This document shows positions 33,487 through 43,714 of a stretch of 64,000 bases of DNA, piece after piece. A model generated the notes under the pieces. It made no database searches and had not been told where the DNA came from. It saw only the letters and a list, made by a program, of their open reading frames with translations. Made by a program: the position numbers and the translations under genes. This DNA comes from Gymnothorax reevesii (taxonomy: Eukaryota; Chordata; Actinopteri; Anguilliformes; Muraenidae): assembly GCA_029721435.1 (NCBI GenBank), contig CM056573.1, positions 152,417,947-152,481,946 of the forward strand. The letters are read 5' to 3'. Position 1 is the first letter of the stretch. The number at the start of each line of letters is the position of its first letter.

Positions 33487-35089
33487 TACACTGCCCTCCA
33501 TAATTAGTGGCACCCCTGGTTCAGATGTGTTCTTTAGCTTCTAACAAATTCAGTTTTTTTCTAAATAATGTTGGACCACAATAAAAAAAAACAGGAAAAT
33601 CCAACCTTTAATTCAAGTGCATTTATTCATGGGGAAAAAAATCCCATATTAAGAGATAATTCTTTCACATCAAATCATGTGTGCCACAATTATTAGCACA
33701 CCTGATGATAATACTTTGGACAACCTCCTTTTGCCAACAAAACAGTACCTAATCTTCTCCTATAATGTTTCACAAGATAGGAATATACAGAAAGAGGGAT
33801 CTTCGACCATTCCTCTTCGCACAATCTCTCTAAATCATCCAGCGACCTGAGTCCTCTCCTCTGTACTCTCCTCTTCAGCTCAATCCACAGGTTTTCAAAG
33901 GAGTTGAGGTCTGGGGACTGAGATGGCCATGGGAGGAGCTTGATTATGTGTCTGGTGAACCATTTCTGTGTAGATTTGGCCACAAATCTAGTGTCATTAT
34001 CTTGCTCCCAGTGACGACCCATCTTCAGCTTTTCGGCAGAGGCCACCAGATTTTGATTTAAAATATACTGGTATTTCAAAGCGTTCATGACGCCATGCAC
34101 CCTAACAAGGTTCCCAGGGCCTCTGGAAGAGAAACAGGCCCACAGAATCACCGATCCTCCCCCATACTTCACAGTGGGCATGAGGTGCTTTTCTGCATAC
34201 TTATCTTTTGTGTTCCACCATACCCACTTAGAGTGTTTGTTGCCAAAAAGCTCTATCTTGCTCTCATCTGACCAAAGAACACTATCCCAGTTGAAGTCCC
34301 AGTACCGCTTGGCGAACTCCAGATGTTTGCGTTTATGTGTGAGAAAAGGTTTTTTCCGTGCATGCCTCCCAAACAGCTTATTGGCATGTAGATAGTGCCT
34401 GATGGTTGTTTTGGAGACTTTGTGACCCCAAGATGCTACCATTTGTTGCAATTCTTTAACAGTGAGCTTTGGAGAACTTTTTATTTCTCTTACCATCCTC
34501 CTCACTGTGCCTGGTGGCAAAATAACCTTGCGTCCTCGTCCAGGCTTGTTTACCACTGTACCAGTTGTTTTAAACATCTTAATAATTCCTCTGACAGAAG
34601 ATCTGGGCAGGTGCAGGCGAGTGGCTATTTTCTTGTAGCCATTGCCTGACTTGTGAAGGTCGACACAGATCTGCCTTACTTGAATGGTGTGTTCCTTTGT
34701 CCTTCCCATGTTGAAGAGTGGATAAGAGAAATTGCCTCTGTGTCACGTCACATTTATACCCCAGGGAAACAGGAAGTGATGAATTACTAATTGAATGTTC
34801 CTAGATACTCTGATCAACTTTGTAAACTACTGTAGAAATGACAGAAATACTTCGATTACATTTATTGTTAGGGGTGCCAATAATTGTGGAACAGAAAATA
34901 TTTTGAAAAATATTTTTTTCTTAGCCAGGGATTTTTTTCCCCCTTAAAATTCAAAATTATATTTCATTACATTTTACATTTTCTTCAATTTTCAGTGTGA
35001 GAGTATGCTTCTGCAATAAAAATTGAATATATTTTAAGGTTTTTAACACATCTCAACCAGGGGTGTCAATAATTATGTAGGGCGCTGCA
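33487..35089 (-). mobile_element. Tc1/mariner element (family 1), near-complete
   Basis: Imperfect terminal inverted repeats TACACTGCCCTCCATAATTA and (complement of the right end) TGCAGCGCCCTACATAATTA continue inward through CACCCCTGGTT. TA flanks both ends (33485-33486 and 35090-35091). It encodes one uninterrupted transposase frame on the minus strand. It sits in the right arm of the foldback element. The degraded sister copy is at 8523-10253. Confidence 0.9.
33693..34709 (-). CDS. Tc1-like DD34E transposase (uninterrupted frame)
   Basis: This 338-codon frame is the usual length for Tc1 transposases, which cut and paste their own element at TA sites in the nucleus. Residues 1-60 hold a paired-type helix-turn-helix (YKKIATRLHLPRSSVRGIIK) and an AT-hook/NLS-like GRGRK. 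A second DNA-binding segment follows (KLTVKELQQMVASWGHKVS). The catalytic triad is D148 (LWSDESKIELFG), D237 (EQDNDT) and E272 (SFENLW), with 34 residues between the last two. Compared with the sister copy (CHRVFQQDNDP at 9525-9558), two residues are missing before D237, and the PKH that normally follows reads TRF. The usual NPIENLW reads NSFENLW. These changes make activity doubtful although the frame is open. The start ATG at 34709 matches the ATG at 8842 in the sister copy. Confidence 0.92.
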   Translation of the reverse strand: MGRTKEHTIQVRQICVDLHKSGNGYKKIATRLHLPRSSVRGIIKMFKTTGTVVNKPGRGRKVILPPGTVRRMVREIKSSPKLTVKELQQMVASWGHKVSKTTIRHYLHANKLFGRHARKKPFLTHKRKHLEFAKRYWDFNWDSVLWSDESKIELFGNKHSKWVWWNTKDKYAEKHLMPTVKYGGGSVILWACFSSRGPGNLVRVHGVMNALKYQYILNQNLVASAEKLKMGRHWEQDNDTRFVAKSTQKWFTRHIIKLLPWPSQSPDLNSFENLWIELKRRVQRRGLRSLDDLERLCEEEWSKIPLSVYSYLVKHYRRRLGTVLLAKGGCPKYYHQVC

Positions 35090-35091
35090 TA

Positions 35092-35224
35092 TGTATGTGC
35101 AATACCAAATCCTCGTCTTTGACATTAGGCTTTTTACAGTCCTTCAAATATGCTACCGCAGAGTGCAAAGTAAACTTTGAGAGCAATCTAAAGGACCAAA
35201 AAATACATGATAAAATCAAGGGAC
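35092..35224 (-). repeat. Foldback element, right arm piece 2
   Basis: The reverse complement matches the left arm around 31990-32125 (TATTTGAAGGACTGTAAAAA, CATGTATTTTTTGGTCC). It ends near CATCTTTATAG, where LINE sequence begins. Confidence 0.82.
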
Positions 35225-36069
35225 ATCTTTATAGCTGAACTGAACATGGTAGATTTCTGCAAACAGATGAAATGTATGTGTACATCTCAGTTGGTCAGGT
35301 CAAACACTATCGATGGTGTTACTGGTGATGATAACATTGCAGAAAAATGGAAATTTCACTATAAAGCAATTTTTAGCTCTGTCAAAAATGTTTCCATGAA
35401 AAACTGCAATGCAAGATGAGCAAATACACAATGATTTATACAGCATGTCTGATGCTGGGTTCAGCAAATGAAATTGCTGCATTGATCAGAGACTTAAAGA
35501 GAGGTAAATCAGCTGGTCCTGATTGTCTCACTAGTGAATGTCTTATATATGCTAACTGTTATCGTTGTGTTTTAGCTCGATGTTTGTTCATGGTTACTTG
35601 CCAGACTTGTAACTGGACTCTGCTAGTCTGTCTGATATGAACAACTATCGGCCTATAGCTATTGCTAATGTTATTTCTAAGGCCCTTGATTTTGTTCTAG
35701 TCAACAGAATTGATGACTATCTCCAGACTAATGAGAATCAATTTTGTTTCAAACCAGGTCATTCTCTGACAAGGCTGCATACCTTTTACATGAATTTATT
35801 GATTACTTTAGAAATCAGTCCACTAGTGCAATATTTCCCAAACTTTTTTCTCTTCCAGCGCACTGTTTACGATGAAAAAATCTCACAGCACACCGCTATG
35901 ATATTCAAGTGTTCCACAGCATTCCGCTTGCGCTACCTACCCCGCAGCGCAACCCAGTGATGAGACAACCAAGCCTTCCAACCAGGTATCAGGCTTTCAT
36001 GCAATCATAAAAGAAATGACTCTATGCAGTCTTTCCAGTTCAGTCCCCACTTCTCCAGATACTCAGATG

Positions 36070-36474
36070 TCACTCAAAACACTTCCTCACCTGTAGATTT
36101 CTTCGGAAAAATTTGATGAAAAAGTAAATTTCTTTAATTGTCTCCCCAACGACATATCTGACATTGGGTAGAAATTGTGCATGTCCACTGACATTGGTTG
36201 TTTCATCCACCAGCAGCGCAAATTTCCCATTCCCTTTTATTTTCTCCATTACAACGTCCTCTATATCTCCCGACATTTTTCCTATTCATCTTCCAATTGT
36301 ATTGTTTGAAAGAGGAATCTTCGAAATTTCATTGGCAGCATTTTGACCGAACTTGGTCCCGACAATAACTTTGCATGCTGGCAGGATAAGAGATTCGACA
36401 ATTGTGTGAGACGTCTTTGATTTTGTTACTAGTTCTGCAACCTGATAGCTAGCTTCTAATGCTTTTTCTGACAT
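36070..36474 (-). pseudogene. ZBED-like hAT transposase fragment
   Basis: On the minus strand: [56 protein letters not shown]; then an in-frame TGA (36286-36288); then MSGDIEDVVMEKIKGNGKF, ALLVDETTNVSGHAQFL and NVRYVV. This is the start of the RNase-H-like core of the ZBED5/GTF2IRD2-type hAT family, with the first catalytic aspartate in the DETT motif. The TGA stands where related proteins usually have an arginine codon. The N-terminal BED finger and the C-terminal two thirds are absent. Confidence 0.85.
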
Positions 36475-36810
36475 TAGTGAATTTCATCATGAAACTAGCT
36501 TGTTTGTTCGTCTGGCTTCTCAACTGCAATAAATATTCAAAAAAATATTAAATATAAAATAAAAAAAAATATGTTTTTTTTTTTTTTTTTTGCGAGAGAA
36601 GGTTGTTTGGTTGAAAGGTGTCATTTGAATTTTTATCAGTTGCTTCAGGTACGGCAGTTTTCCAACGCAATTCAGTGTAGAGAGGTACGGCACTCCCAAT
36701 TTCAAACACTGCCCTAGCCTTAACCCTGACCCTTAATTTCACCCTTCCCCTAACCAGAATTCCTAATCCTCATCCTAGTCCCTTCAAATTGACTGCCGTA
36801 CCCATAAAAC

Positions 36811-37003
36811 TGCTTGGTCTTCAACCCTGCTCCTGGAGAGCTACAATCCTGTAGGTTTCAACTCCAACCCTAATTCAACACACCTGATTCAGCTCATTAG
36901 CTGTTCGTCAAGATCCCTAATTGGGAAAGCAGGTGTGGTTTGCTTTGGTTGGAGTGATAACCTTCAGGGTGTATCTCTCCAGGAACAAGGCTGGAGACCC
37001 CTG
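36811..37003. mobile_element. hAT-type MITE
   Basis: The left GGTCTTCAACCCTGCTCCTG and right CAAGGCTGGAGACCCCTG ends are imperfect inverted copies, with AACACACCTGATTCAGC inside. This is a very common teleost non-autonomous hAT family. No clean target duplication is seen. It is nested in the hAT element at 35829-37576. Confidence 0.75.
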
Positions 37004-37775
37004 CTCTAGACACTGCGTTTTAATTTATTTGGCGCCATAGCTTTGTTCGCCAGCTTTTAGCCGCAAGCAAGACACAGTGGTATTGGGGTAGTAGGATCTC
37101 TGGTGAATGTAAACCCATAAGTCAGATATTCCTTACTGTAAAGTCTGTTCACCACTTGAATTTTCTTTTTCTGGCCAGCGCAGCAGGAGTGAGGTGGTTC
37201 AAGGTCTTAGTCGGACGGCCATTTCGAGGTTTTGGTCAGGAATTTATCCATTTACGTTGTTTCATTTCAACTAGCCTACACTGCTGTTTTAGCTTAGTTT
37301 TACCGGGGAATGTTTAATTTTTTGCGTTAGACGATGTGTGATTGGCCAATCACGAGAAGGTATTGTACAGTAGAATACATGATGCTGAAATATTGAGAAG
37401 GAATTTTAAATAGGCATTTTAATTAAACTGAATTGATAATCACATGAATTGTTATTTTTATATCCTGTAAGTTCAACCTTTTTATATTATTAGGCTGTCA
37501 GGAAAAAAAAAAAGTAAGTGGGTTTGCTCGCGGCACACTTAGGAAGCTTTCATGACACAGAGTTTGGGAAACACTGCCCTAGTGTGTATGCCACTTTTCT
37601 AGATGCTAGTAAAGCCTTTGATAAAATGAATCACTGGCCTCTATTTCGAAAATTAATTGATCATAGTATTCCCATTTATATTGTAGAGATTTTTGATGTA
37701 CTGGTACAGGAATCAAACAATGGTTGTGAGATGGGGTAATGTTTCCTCAACAAAATTGTGTGTCATGATAAAATC

Positions 37776-37957
37776 AGACTAGCTGGGAAACTGGGAGACA
37801 ATGCGGAAAACCTCCATGGACAATGCCAGTTAGTCTATGGTTGCCCGGAGTCATGGTTACTCAACGATACCTGGAGAAATCTGCTCTCCTCAGGAGTTTA
37901 CCAGGAGAACGTGGCGGGAATTGTCGTCGACGAGGTTCACGTCACATATAAGTGGTG
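37776..37957 (+). pseudogene. RecQ-like helicase exon (orphan)
   Basis: The frame reads GKLGDNAENLHGQCQLVYGC, then PESWLLNDTWRNLLSSGVYQ, then GIVVDEVHVTYKW. It contains the Walker-B box in the form DEVH preceded by a hydrophobic VV. The PESW block resembles the motif Ia/Ib region of RecQ-family DNA helicases. The exon ends TATAAGTG and is followed immediately by GTGAGT, a strong splice donor at 37954-37959. No other helicase exon (Walker A, motif III or the C-terminal half) was found in the window. It lies between a LINE fragment and a Tc1 element, so it is probably a transduced or dismembered gene piece. The left limit is uncertain by about 40 bp. Confidence 0.7.
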
Positions 37958-39860
37958 AGTGATACATCTGTGTAGTATAATTTAATGTACGATGATAGGT
38001 TGAACTACGTTTCATTCCTCAGACTAACGGCTAACAACAGGGTCTAGCTGCTTGTACTGTGTATATTCTGGTGCCGATTGTGTCACAACATCCCACATCT
38101 GCCTAGTATCAAGGATGGCATTGCTCGACAGTCTGTATTTTTAACGCCAAAAAGTGTTTTGTCAAACAAACGTTTTGATTTGACCCCATTTGTACTGTTA
38201 ATAAAGACTTAAACCTGTTGAGTCTGTGAATGGCGCATGCCCAACAAATCCGGATGGATCTCGAGTTGTAATTTTTAAAGTTAAGCCCAGTCCTTGCAAT
38301 CGTTCGGAAACCGTTTTCTCATTAAGTCCCTTGTTTGATTCAAATAGTTTGTTTGTCTTGTCAGCGTCCCCTTGATTCTCAAATTTACTTTACAAAAATG
38401 GCAAAATACGTGTAACGCCATTATCACAGCTGTTTCTCAAGCTGCTGTTTGTTTCTATTGTTTCTCAGCAGCTGTGCACATCTATTACGTCGTACTGTGG
38501 CTTTTTGTGGATTGGTCGGTGATGAGTGTGCTGAGAAGAACCATCGTCCAATCAGCAGCCGCAGATTTTTTTTGAAGGTTCCTCTGAAAACGTTTTTGAA
38601 AGCCTCTTTCCCAGATGGACTCGTGAAATAATTCCAAGGCAGATGTATGGAACAGTCCGTCTGGCGTGTCTGGTTAGGAAGGCGTGATATTGTTTCATAG
38701 TGCAGCCCGGCGTCGCGGATCGAGAGGGGACTGAAGAACGTTGTGCTGCTTCTCGCTGTACAGATACTGCATATTCAAGGAAAAGATGTTGTACAATTTG
38801 ATTAACATGTTTCGTTTACTGTCGGAATCAAGTGAAGGGTGTGTTTCTTCTATTAAAAATCCCCTGGAGGAGAAAATACGAAGCAGCCAGAGACGGTTCG
38901 AGGAAGAGAGGCGAGCTGATTCTGCATGCCGGAGACGAAGACGTATGGTTCTTACAAGTCATTTGGCACTGATCACGGAAAGAATTTGTCACGCGCGACG
39001 TCGTATTTTATGCCTTGCCGGGATGGCCGTTTTATAGTGGTCCGACTACCAACAGTCCCACCAATTTTATGCCAATCCCCCCCTCTCTTTCTCAGAATCC
39101 TTTGGATTGGACTGGGATTTTTCATGCATTGCATGATAAACATCATGCCAAGCTCAATGTCAATGTCAAAGTGAAGTGTGTGCCTACGCCTATACACCAA
39201 ATATAGGCCTAGACTAAGGCGGAGTCTGCCTTCGCATTTGCAATGATGCAGGTGATAGGTGTAAAAGCCGTTAACAGCAGAATCAGATGAAGGTTACCCA
39301 GTGAAATGTTGCAAGCTTGCTTGATGTTTTGATCATTTCAATGACAGCTAGGCCTGCATAATTTTGTAGCGCTGCACACACATTTGTTTTTATTTTGGGT
39401 AGCCCTCTCAACTGATGGCATGTGGATCCCACAATGCCCAGGTAGTGAGTGGTGTAAACAAACGGAATCCAAATGAGACAGATATCATTCACACTCAAAA
39501 CAAGATGTAATCACGCAGTTGAACAAATCGGATATGCGCCTCACAATCCGATTCATATCCGATCTTGGCAACAAGACCTGCAGTGTAAATCCAGCCAAAG
39601 AGAACTAGTGCCAGTTAAATGTTTGTTTGCCTAAACATCCCATCATTTGGTGAATTACTAAGAATGAATGTTTTATGGGGTGACTGATGGCCTGTACAAA
39701 TTGTTTTATCTCAGGCACTGTCAACTCCACACTGCCACTCCATTCTAGCGTCTAGAAATGGTGGCATAGTATTTTGTATTTGTGACTGTTTATATATATA
39801 TGTTTTTGTTTTTAATTTGTTTGCGTATGCATTCTGTTTGACTGTTTCATATCATTTATA
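37958..39860. other. Unassigned DNA between helicase exon and Tc1
   Basis: No further helicase exons were recognised. At 39500-39600 the text AATCGGATATGCGCC, TCCGATTCATATCCGATC and GTGTAAATCCAGCC resembles one end of a fish DNA transposon in reverse, without a partner end. Open frames at 38372-38631 and 38741-39206 overlap and have no motif. Confidence 0.4.
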
Positions 39861-41222
39861 TACAAAACCCAAAACCAGTGAAGTTGGTTGGTAAACGGGC
39901 TAATTGGGAACAGATGGGTGCCATGATTGGGTATAAAAGCAGCTTCCCTGAAATGCTCAGTCATTCTCAAACAAGGATGGGGCGAGGGTCACCACTTAGT
40001 GAACAAATGCGTGAGCTGATAGTCGAACAGTTTAAAAACAACATTCCTCAACGAGCTATTGCAAGAAATGTAGGGATTTCATCATCTACAGTCCGTAATA
40101 TCGTCAAAAGGTTCAGAGAATCTGGAGAAATCACTGCACGTAAGCGACAAAGCCGAAAACCAACATTGAATGCCCGTGACTTTCGATCCCTCAGGAGGTA
40201 CTGCATCAAAAACCAACATCAGTGTGTAAAGGACATCACCACATGGGCTCAGGAACACTTCAGAAAACCACTGTCAGTAACTACAGTTCGTCGCTACATC
40301 TGCAAGTGCAAGTTAAAACTCTACAATGCAAAGCGAAAGCCATTTATCAACAGCACCTAGAAACGCCGCCGGCTTTGCTGGGCCCAAGCTCATCTAAGAT
40401 GGACTGATGCAAAGTGGAAAAGTGTTCTGTGGTCTGACGAGTCCACATTTCAAATTGTTTTTGGAAACTGGACGTCGTGTCCTCCGGACCAAAGAGGAAA
40501 AGAACCATCCGGACTGTTATAGGCGCAAAGTTCAAAAGCCAGCATCTGTGATGGTATGGGGGTGTATTAGTGCCAAAAGCATGGGCAACTTACACATATG
40601 TGAAGGCACCATTAATGCTGAAAGGTACATACAGGTTTTGGAGCAACATATGTTGCTATCCAAGCACATCTTTTTCATGGACGCCCCTGCTTATTTCAGC
40701 AAGACAATGCCAAGCCACATTCTGCACGTGTTACAACAGCATGGCTCCGTAGTAAAAGAGTGCGGGTACTAGACTGGCCTGCCTGTAGTCTAGACCTGTC
40801 TCCCATTGAAAATGTGTGGCGCATTATGAAGCGTAAAATACGACAACGGAGACTCCAGACTGTTGAACAACTTAAGCTGTACATCAAGCAAGAATGGGAA
40901 AGAGTTCCACCTGAAAAGCTTCAAAAATTGGTCTCCTCAGTTCCCCAACGTTTACTGAGTGTCGTTAAAAGGAAAGGCGATGTAACACAGTGGTAAAAAG
41001 GCCCCTGTGCCAACTTTTTTGCAATGTGTTGCTGCCTTTAAATTCTTAGTTAATGACTATTTGCAAAAAAAAAACATAAAGTTTCTCAGTTTGAACATTA
41101 AACATCTTGTCATTGCAGTATATTCAGTTGAATATAAGTTGAAAATGATTTGCAAATCATTGTATTCTGTTTTTATCTACGATTTACATAACGTGCCAAC
41201 TTCACTGGTTTTGGGTTTTGTA
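39861..41222 (+). mobile_element. Tc1/mariner element (family 3, copy A), internally deleted
   Basis: Ends TACAAAACCCAAAACCAGTG and its complement (CACTGGTTTTGGGTTTTGTA) bound the element in a TA context. Compared with copy B (49033-50642), roughly 240 bp of the 5' non-coding region are missing just after GAAGTTGG, so the left terminal repeat is cut short to 27 bp. The transposase on the plus strand is broken. Confidence 0.9.
39977..40996 (+). pseudogene. Tc1 transposase pseudogene (family 3, copy A)
   Basis: From ATG 39977: MGRGSPLSEQMRELIVEQFK; helix-turn-helix QRAIARNVGISSSTVRNIVK; a GRKP-like basic link (QSRKPTLNAR); then ITTWAQEHFRKPLSVTTVRR. A stop (TAG at 40358-40360) falls after PFINST. 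Beyond it, in shifted frames, come [12 protein letters not shown] (first aspartate, about 40430), [20 protein letters not shown], a broken DNAKPHS region near 40700 and [20 protein letters not shown] (glutamate, about 40800-40850). The relic ends at the TAA of GDVTQW. It is close to copy B over most of its length but carries different lesions. Confidence 0.9.
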
Positions 41223-41285
41223 CTACTACTGTATTTTATTTTAGAATTTACTATGAACCTGGAAATGGAAATAAACAATTGAAAT
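41223..41285. other. Short linker of unknown origin
   Basis: Sixty-three AT-rich bases between the Tc1 right end and the resumed foldback arm. Probably the tail of the composite block. Confidence 0.4.
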
Positions 41286-41591
41286 GAATAAGTCCATATT
41301 CCTCAAGTTTTAGTGGCTGATTTTCACCTCACCAAATTTGAGAGACTAAGCTGAAATACTTCTCTGGATATAGCCATGTGAAAGTTGCTCCACAGAAATT
41401 GCTATTCAAAAAGGGCCAGAACTTAGTTGCAAAAATATTTTTTCGGAGAAAACCATTAGGAGTTGAGAGCTTAAATTTTGGATATATTCTATTTGGCTGT
41501 GTATGCACCTTATGGATTTTTTTTCAGCCAAATCTGAGATGGTCAAGTGGGAAGTTTCTCTGAAATTCAGACATTTGACATGGAATAACCC
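41286..41591 (-). repeat. Foldback element, right arm piece 3 (terminal)
   Basis: The reverse complement matches 31692-31985 in order (AGATTTGGCTGAAAAAA, CCATGTGAAAGTTGCTCC, TAGTGGCTGATTTTCACC) and ends with the terminal inverted repeat at 41591. Confidence 0.88.
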
Positions 41592-41595
41592 TGTA

Positions 41596-42616
41596 ATGCA
41601 GAGTTTAAAGCTACCAAACTGGGCACAGACAATAAATCCACCATTACCACCAAACAAAATTGAGAATAACGTTACTGTCAACTGCGTTTTCATTTGCTAA
41701 GGCACAAAACTGGAGCCCATGGTGTAATCATAACATGTTATGACCTATTAAATGCTCTTAAAAGGGGACACCAATGAGAAAAGTATCGCTGTTCTCCAAT
41801 TAAAGAGCCCGTGACTAAAAAAAAATTGCATAAATCCAAACACTTTGATTGAAAAAAGAAGCAAAAACTACTCAAATGACCAGTCATGCCTTTTTGAGCA
41901 GTTGTATGCATAGGCTAGGTTTAGATTTGGGTAGGGATTTTCAAACACAGAGAGAATATCCCAACCAACTTTTGATCAATGAGGAAAATGGAAGAAACAC
42001 AACATTATATATGTAACATGCTCCAGTTCAATGTAATGCTTGTGCATCCGCAATTGGCAGCGTTGTCCAATTCATAAACAGTAAATGGTTTAATCAAAAG
42101 TGTTTTAATGCGGCTGTAGTCACATAACTAACATTGTTTCAAGATAACAGTACAGCGTAGAGAATAGACAAGATTGCGAACTGTCTAGCCAGCTAATGTA
42201 GCTAGTTCCACGCAATTAGTTACACTGATCTTTCTTCCCGGACTGAGCAAATTTTATGAGTGTGTAATGGTGATTTGCTGTGGTCTGTGAAGGTTGTAGA
42301 AAGCAAACAAATTTCAAACATTAGCCCACTATTGGTGGAAACACCAAGGGTGCAGTTGTATCCGAGCCCGTGCGCGCTGGGCATGCGAGGTCAAATAGTT
42401 TCCGAGGCTGTGGTGAAATGATAGGTGCGGTTGTCTAAGTTTAAGGAGAGAAAAACAACGTCAGTAGGGCGAGAATAAATTAAAATTTAAAGTAAATTTA
42501 ATAATTCAGAGCTATACCTTTTATGGTAATGAGGTGTTTTCTTGTGATGTAAAGGAAAGCGAAGCCAAATAAATATCAGTCGTGGGAAGTGACATTCTTT
42601 AAATGTCAAACTACTT
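41596..42616. other. Unassigned DNA
   Basis: No gene or element end was identified. Confidence 0.45.
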
Positions 42617-42617
42617 G

Positions 42618-42810
42618 TACAAACCCCAAATCCAATGAATTTGGGACATTGTGTAAAACGTGAATAAAAACAGAATACAATGATTTGTAAATTTCGTAAA
42701 CCCACATTTTATTCACAATTGAGCATAGTCAACATTTCAGATGTTAAAAGTGAGACATTTTACCATTTCATGAAATATATTTGCTCATTTTACTGGGCTT
42801 CATGCCACTG
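42618..42810. mobile_element. Truncated Tc1 end (family 2-like)
   Basis: TACAAACCCCAAATCCAATG, then GGGACATTGTGTAAAACGTG, then AATAAAAACAGAATACAATG is a Tc1 terminus of the kind seen at 8439 and 49033. It fades at about 42810 without a transposase or the other end. Confidence 0.7.
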
Positions 42811-43714
42811 ATTTATTGTTTCCAGCTTGACCATTTCGCTAAGGCAAGATAGTCGCAAAACACTGGATGTCAGTACCAAACTAGCACCAAGTTTTTGCTC
42901 GAAAATAGAGTGGACACAGACTTGGAGATTGCCCATTAACAAGAAAGCATTTAATTATGGAAAAAATTCTGCTGAGCTATACATTTTTTGGGTGGGTTGG
43001 GTGGCATCTGAAAACAATTCTTCAAAAACTTTTAAAAGCCAGTTTTTCTAAGAATCAGGTTGTTCACCATTGGGGGGTGATATATGATGGTCTCAGATTT
43101 GCCTAAAATTTTTGTTGGTGATAGATGGTTGGTTCAGTGGGAAAATTGCAAATTTTAGAAGCCAATACCCTTCGGTTTCTTTTTTAGGGGTATCAGAAGG
43201 GTCATAGATTCCGAGATGGGAAATGAGTGCTTAAAAAAATTCAGTTTTGAAATGCAATTATATCATTGCGCCAACAACAGCCAATATTAATTTTCATATA
43301 TGTCAATTTACTATGTGTAGGTCTGGCAGTTATCTGAAAATTCTTGTGGGCTCTCGAAGGTGCGTCCTATAGGGGCGCTACAAGATACTACTTTTGGCCA
43401 TTTGAGCAGTAATATCAAGGGCCTTTCCGGACTGTGCCTTCGACAGCCCAAGATTGTTTTTTCATAATATGATACCATGAGAAGTCCTTCACATTATCAG
43501 CACAAAATAAACATGAGATGCTAAGGGCTCAAGAGTATGGGTGGCGATTCAGTCAGTCAGAGAAAAAGTGAAATTCGGCATTATGAGAGGTCAAAGTTCT
43601 CCTTGCGCCCTAATCCAATTTTGATGAAACTTTTTCTGTTGAATAGCCCTACATGTCTACTAACGGTATTGTGAAGATTACTCTGGGTTTCTGTTACATT
43701 AACCCTTTACAGTT
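42811..43714. other. Unassigned DNA
   Basis: No recognisable features. Confidence 0.4.

Larger units (their letters stand above)
35829..37576 (-). mobile_element. hAT element inserted in the LINE RT
   Basis: Left end CAATATTTCCCAAAC and right end GTTTGGGAAACACTG are imperfect inverted copies of the common hAT terminus CAGTGTTTCCCAAAC. An 8-bp duplication flanks it (CACTAGTG at 35821-35828, CCCTAGTG at 37577-37584, one mismatch). Removing it restores the LINE reading order. It carries a transposase relic on the minus strand, a hAT-type MITE at 36811-37003, a poly-T run at 36572-36590 and a degenerate CCCTAA-rich patch near 36720-36780. Confidence 0.9.
35225..37775 (+). pseudogene. Non-LTR retrotransposon RT fragment, split by a hAT element
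   Basis: The relic reads in order: GVTGDDNIAEKWKFHYKAIF (from about 35310), IAALIRDLKRGKSAGPDCLT (35470-35530), NNYRPIAIANVISKALDFVL and NENQFCFKPGHSL (35640-35770). After the hAT insertion (35829-37576) it continues as VYATFLDASKAFDKMNHWPL (RT motif A, 37585-37640) and PIYIVEI. A frameshift near 37720 moves the VRWGNVSST block out of frame. Similarity is lost at about 37775. These are the pre-RT and fingers/palm blocks of a LINE of the CR1/I/RTE kind; the clade cannot be fixed by eye. There are at least three frame changes, and the endonuclease and the YADD region are missing. Confidence 0.83.
31692..41591. mobile_element. Large foldback DNA element, split by nested insertions
   Basis: The left end GGGTCATTCCATGCC and the right end GACATGGAATAACCC are inverted copies, flanked by TGTA on both sides (31688-31691 and 41592-41595), a likely 4-bp target duplication. 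From the ends inward the two arms pair for about 800 bp. The left arm is continuous (31692-~32500). The right arm is in three pieces (~33110-33484, 35092-~35224, ~41286-41591) separated by a Tc1 element and a roughly 6-kb composite block. The loop (32500-33110) has no transposase frame. With insertions removed the element would be about 2.2 kb. The superfamily is not identified. Confidence 0.85.

Noticed and set aside
34087..34649. Plus-strand frames over the 33693-34709 transposase
   Set aside because: Antisense shadows of the transposase with no independent motif.
36720..36780. CCCTAA-like telomeric repeat
   Set aside because: Units are irregular (CCTAGCC, CCCTGAC, CCCTAACC) and lie inside a hAT element.
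39500..39600. Complete DNA transposon ending GTGTAAATCCAGCC
   Set aside because: It resembles one terminus, but the opposite end was not located in 37.9-39.9 kb.
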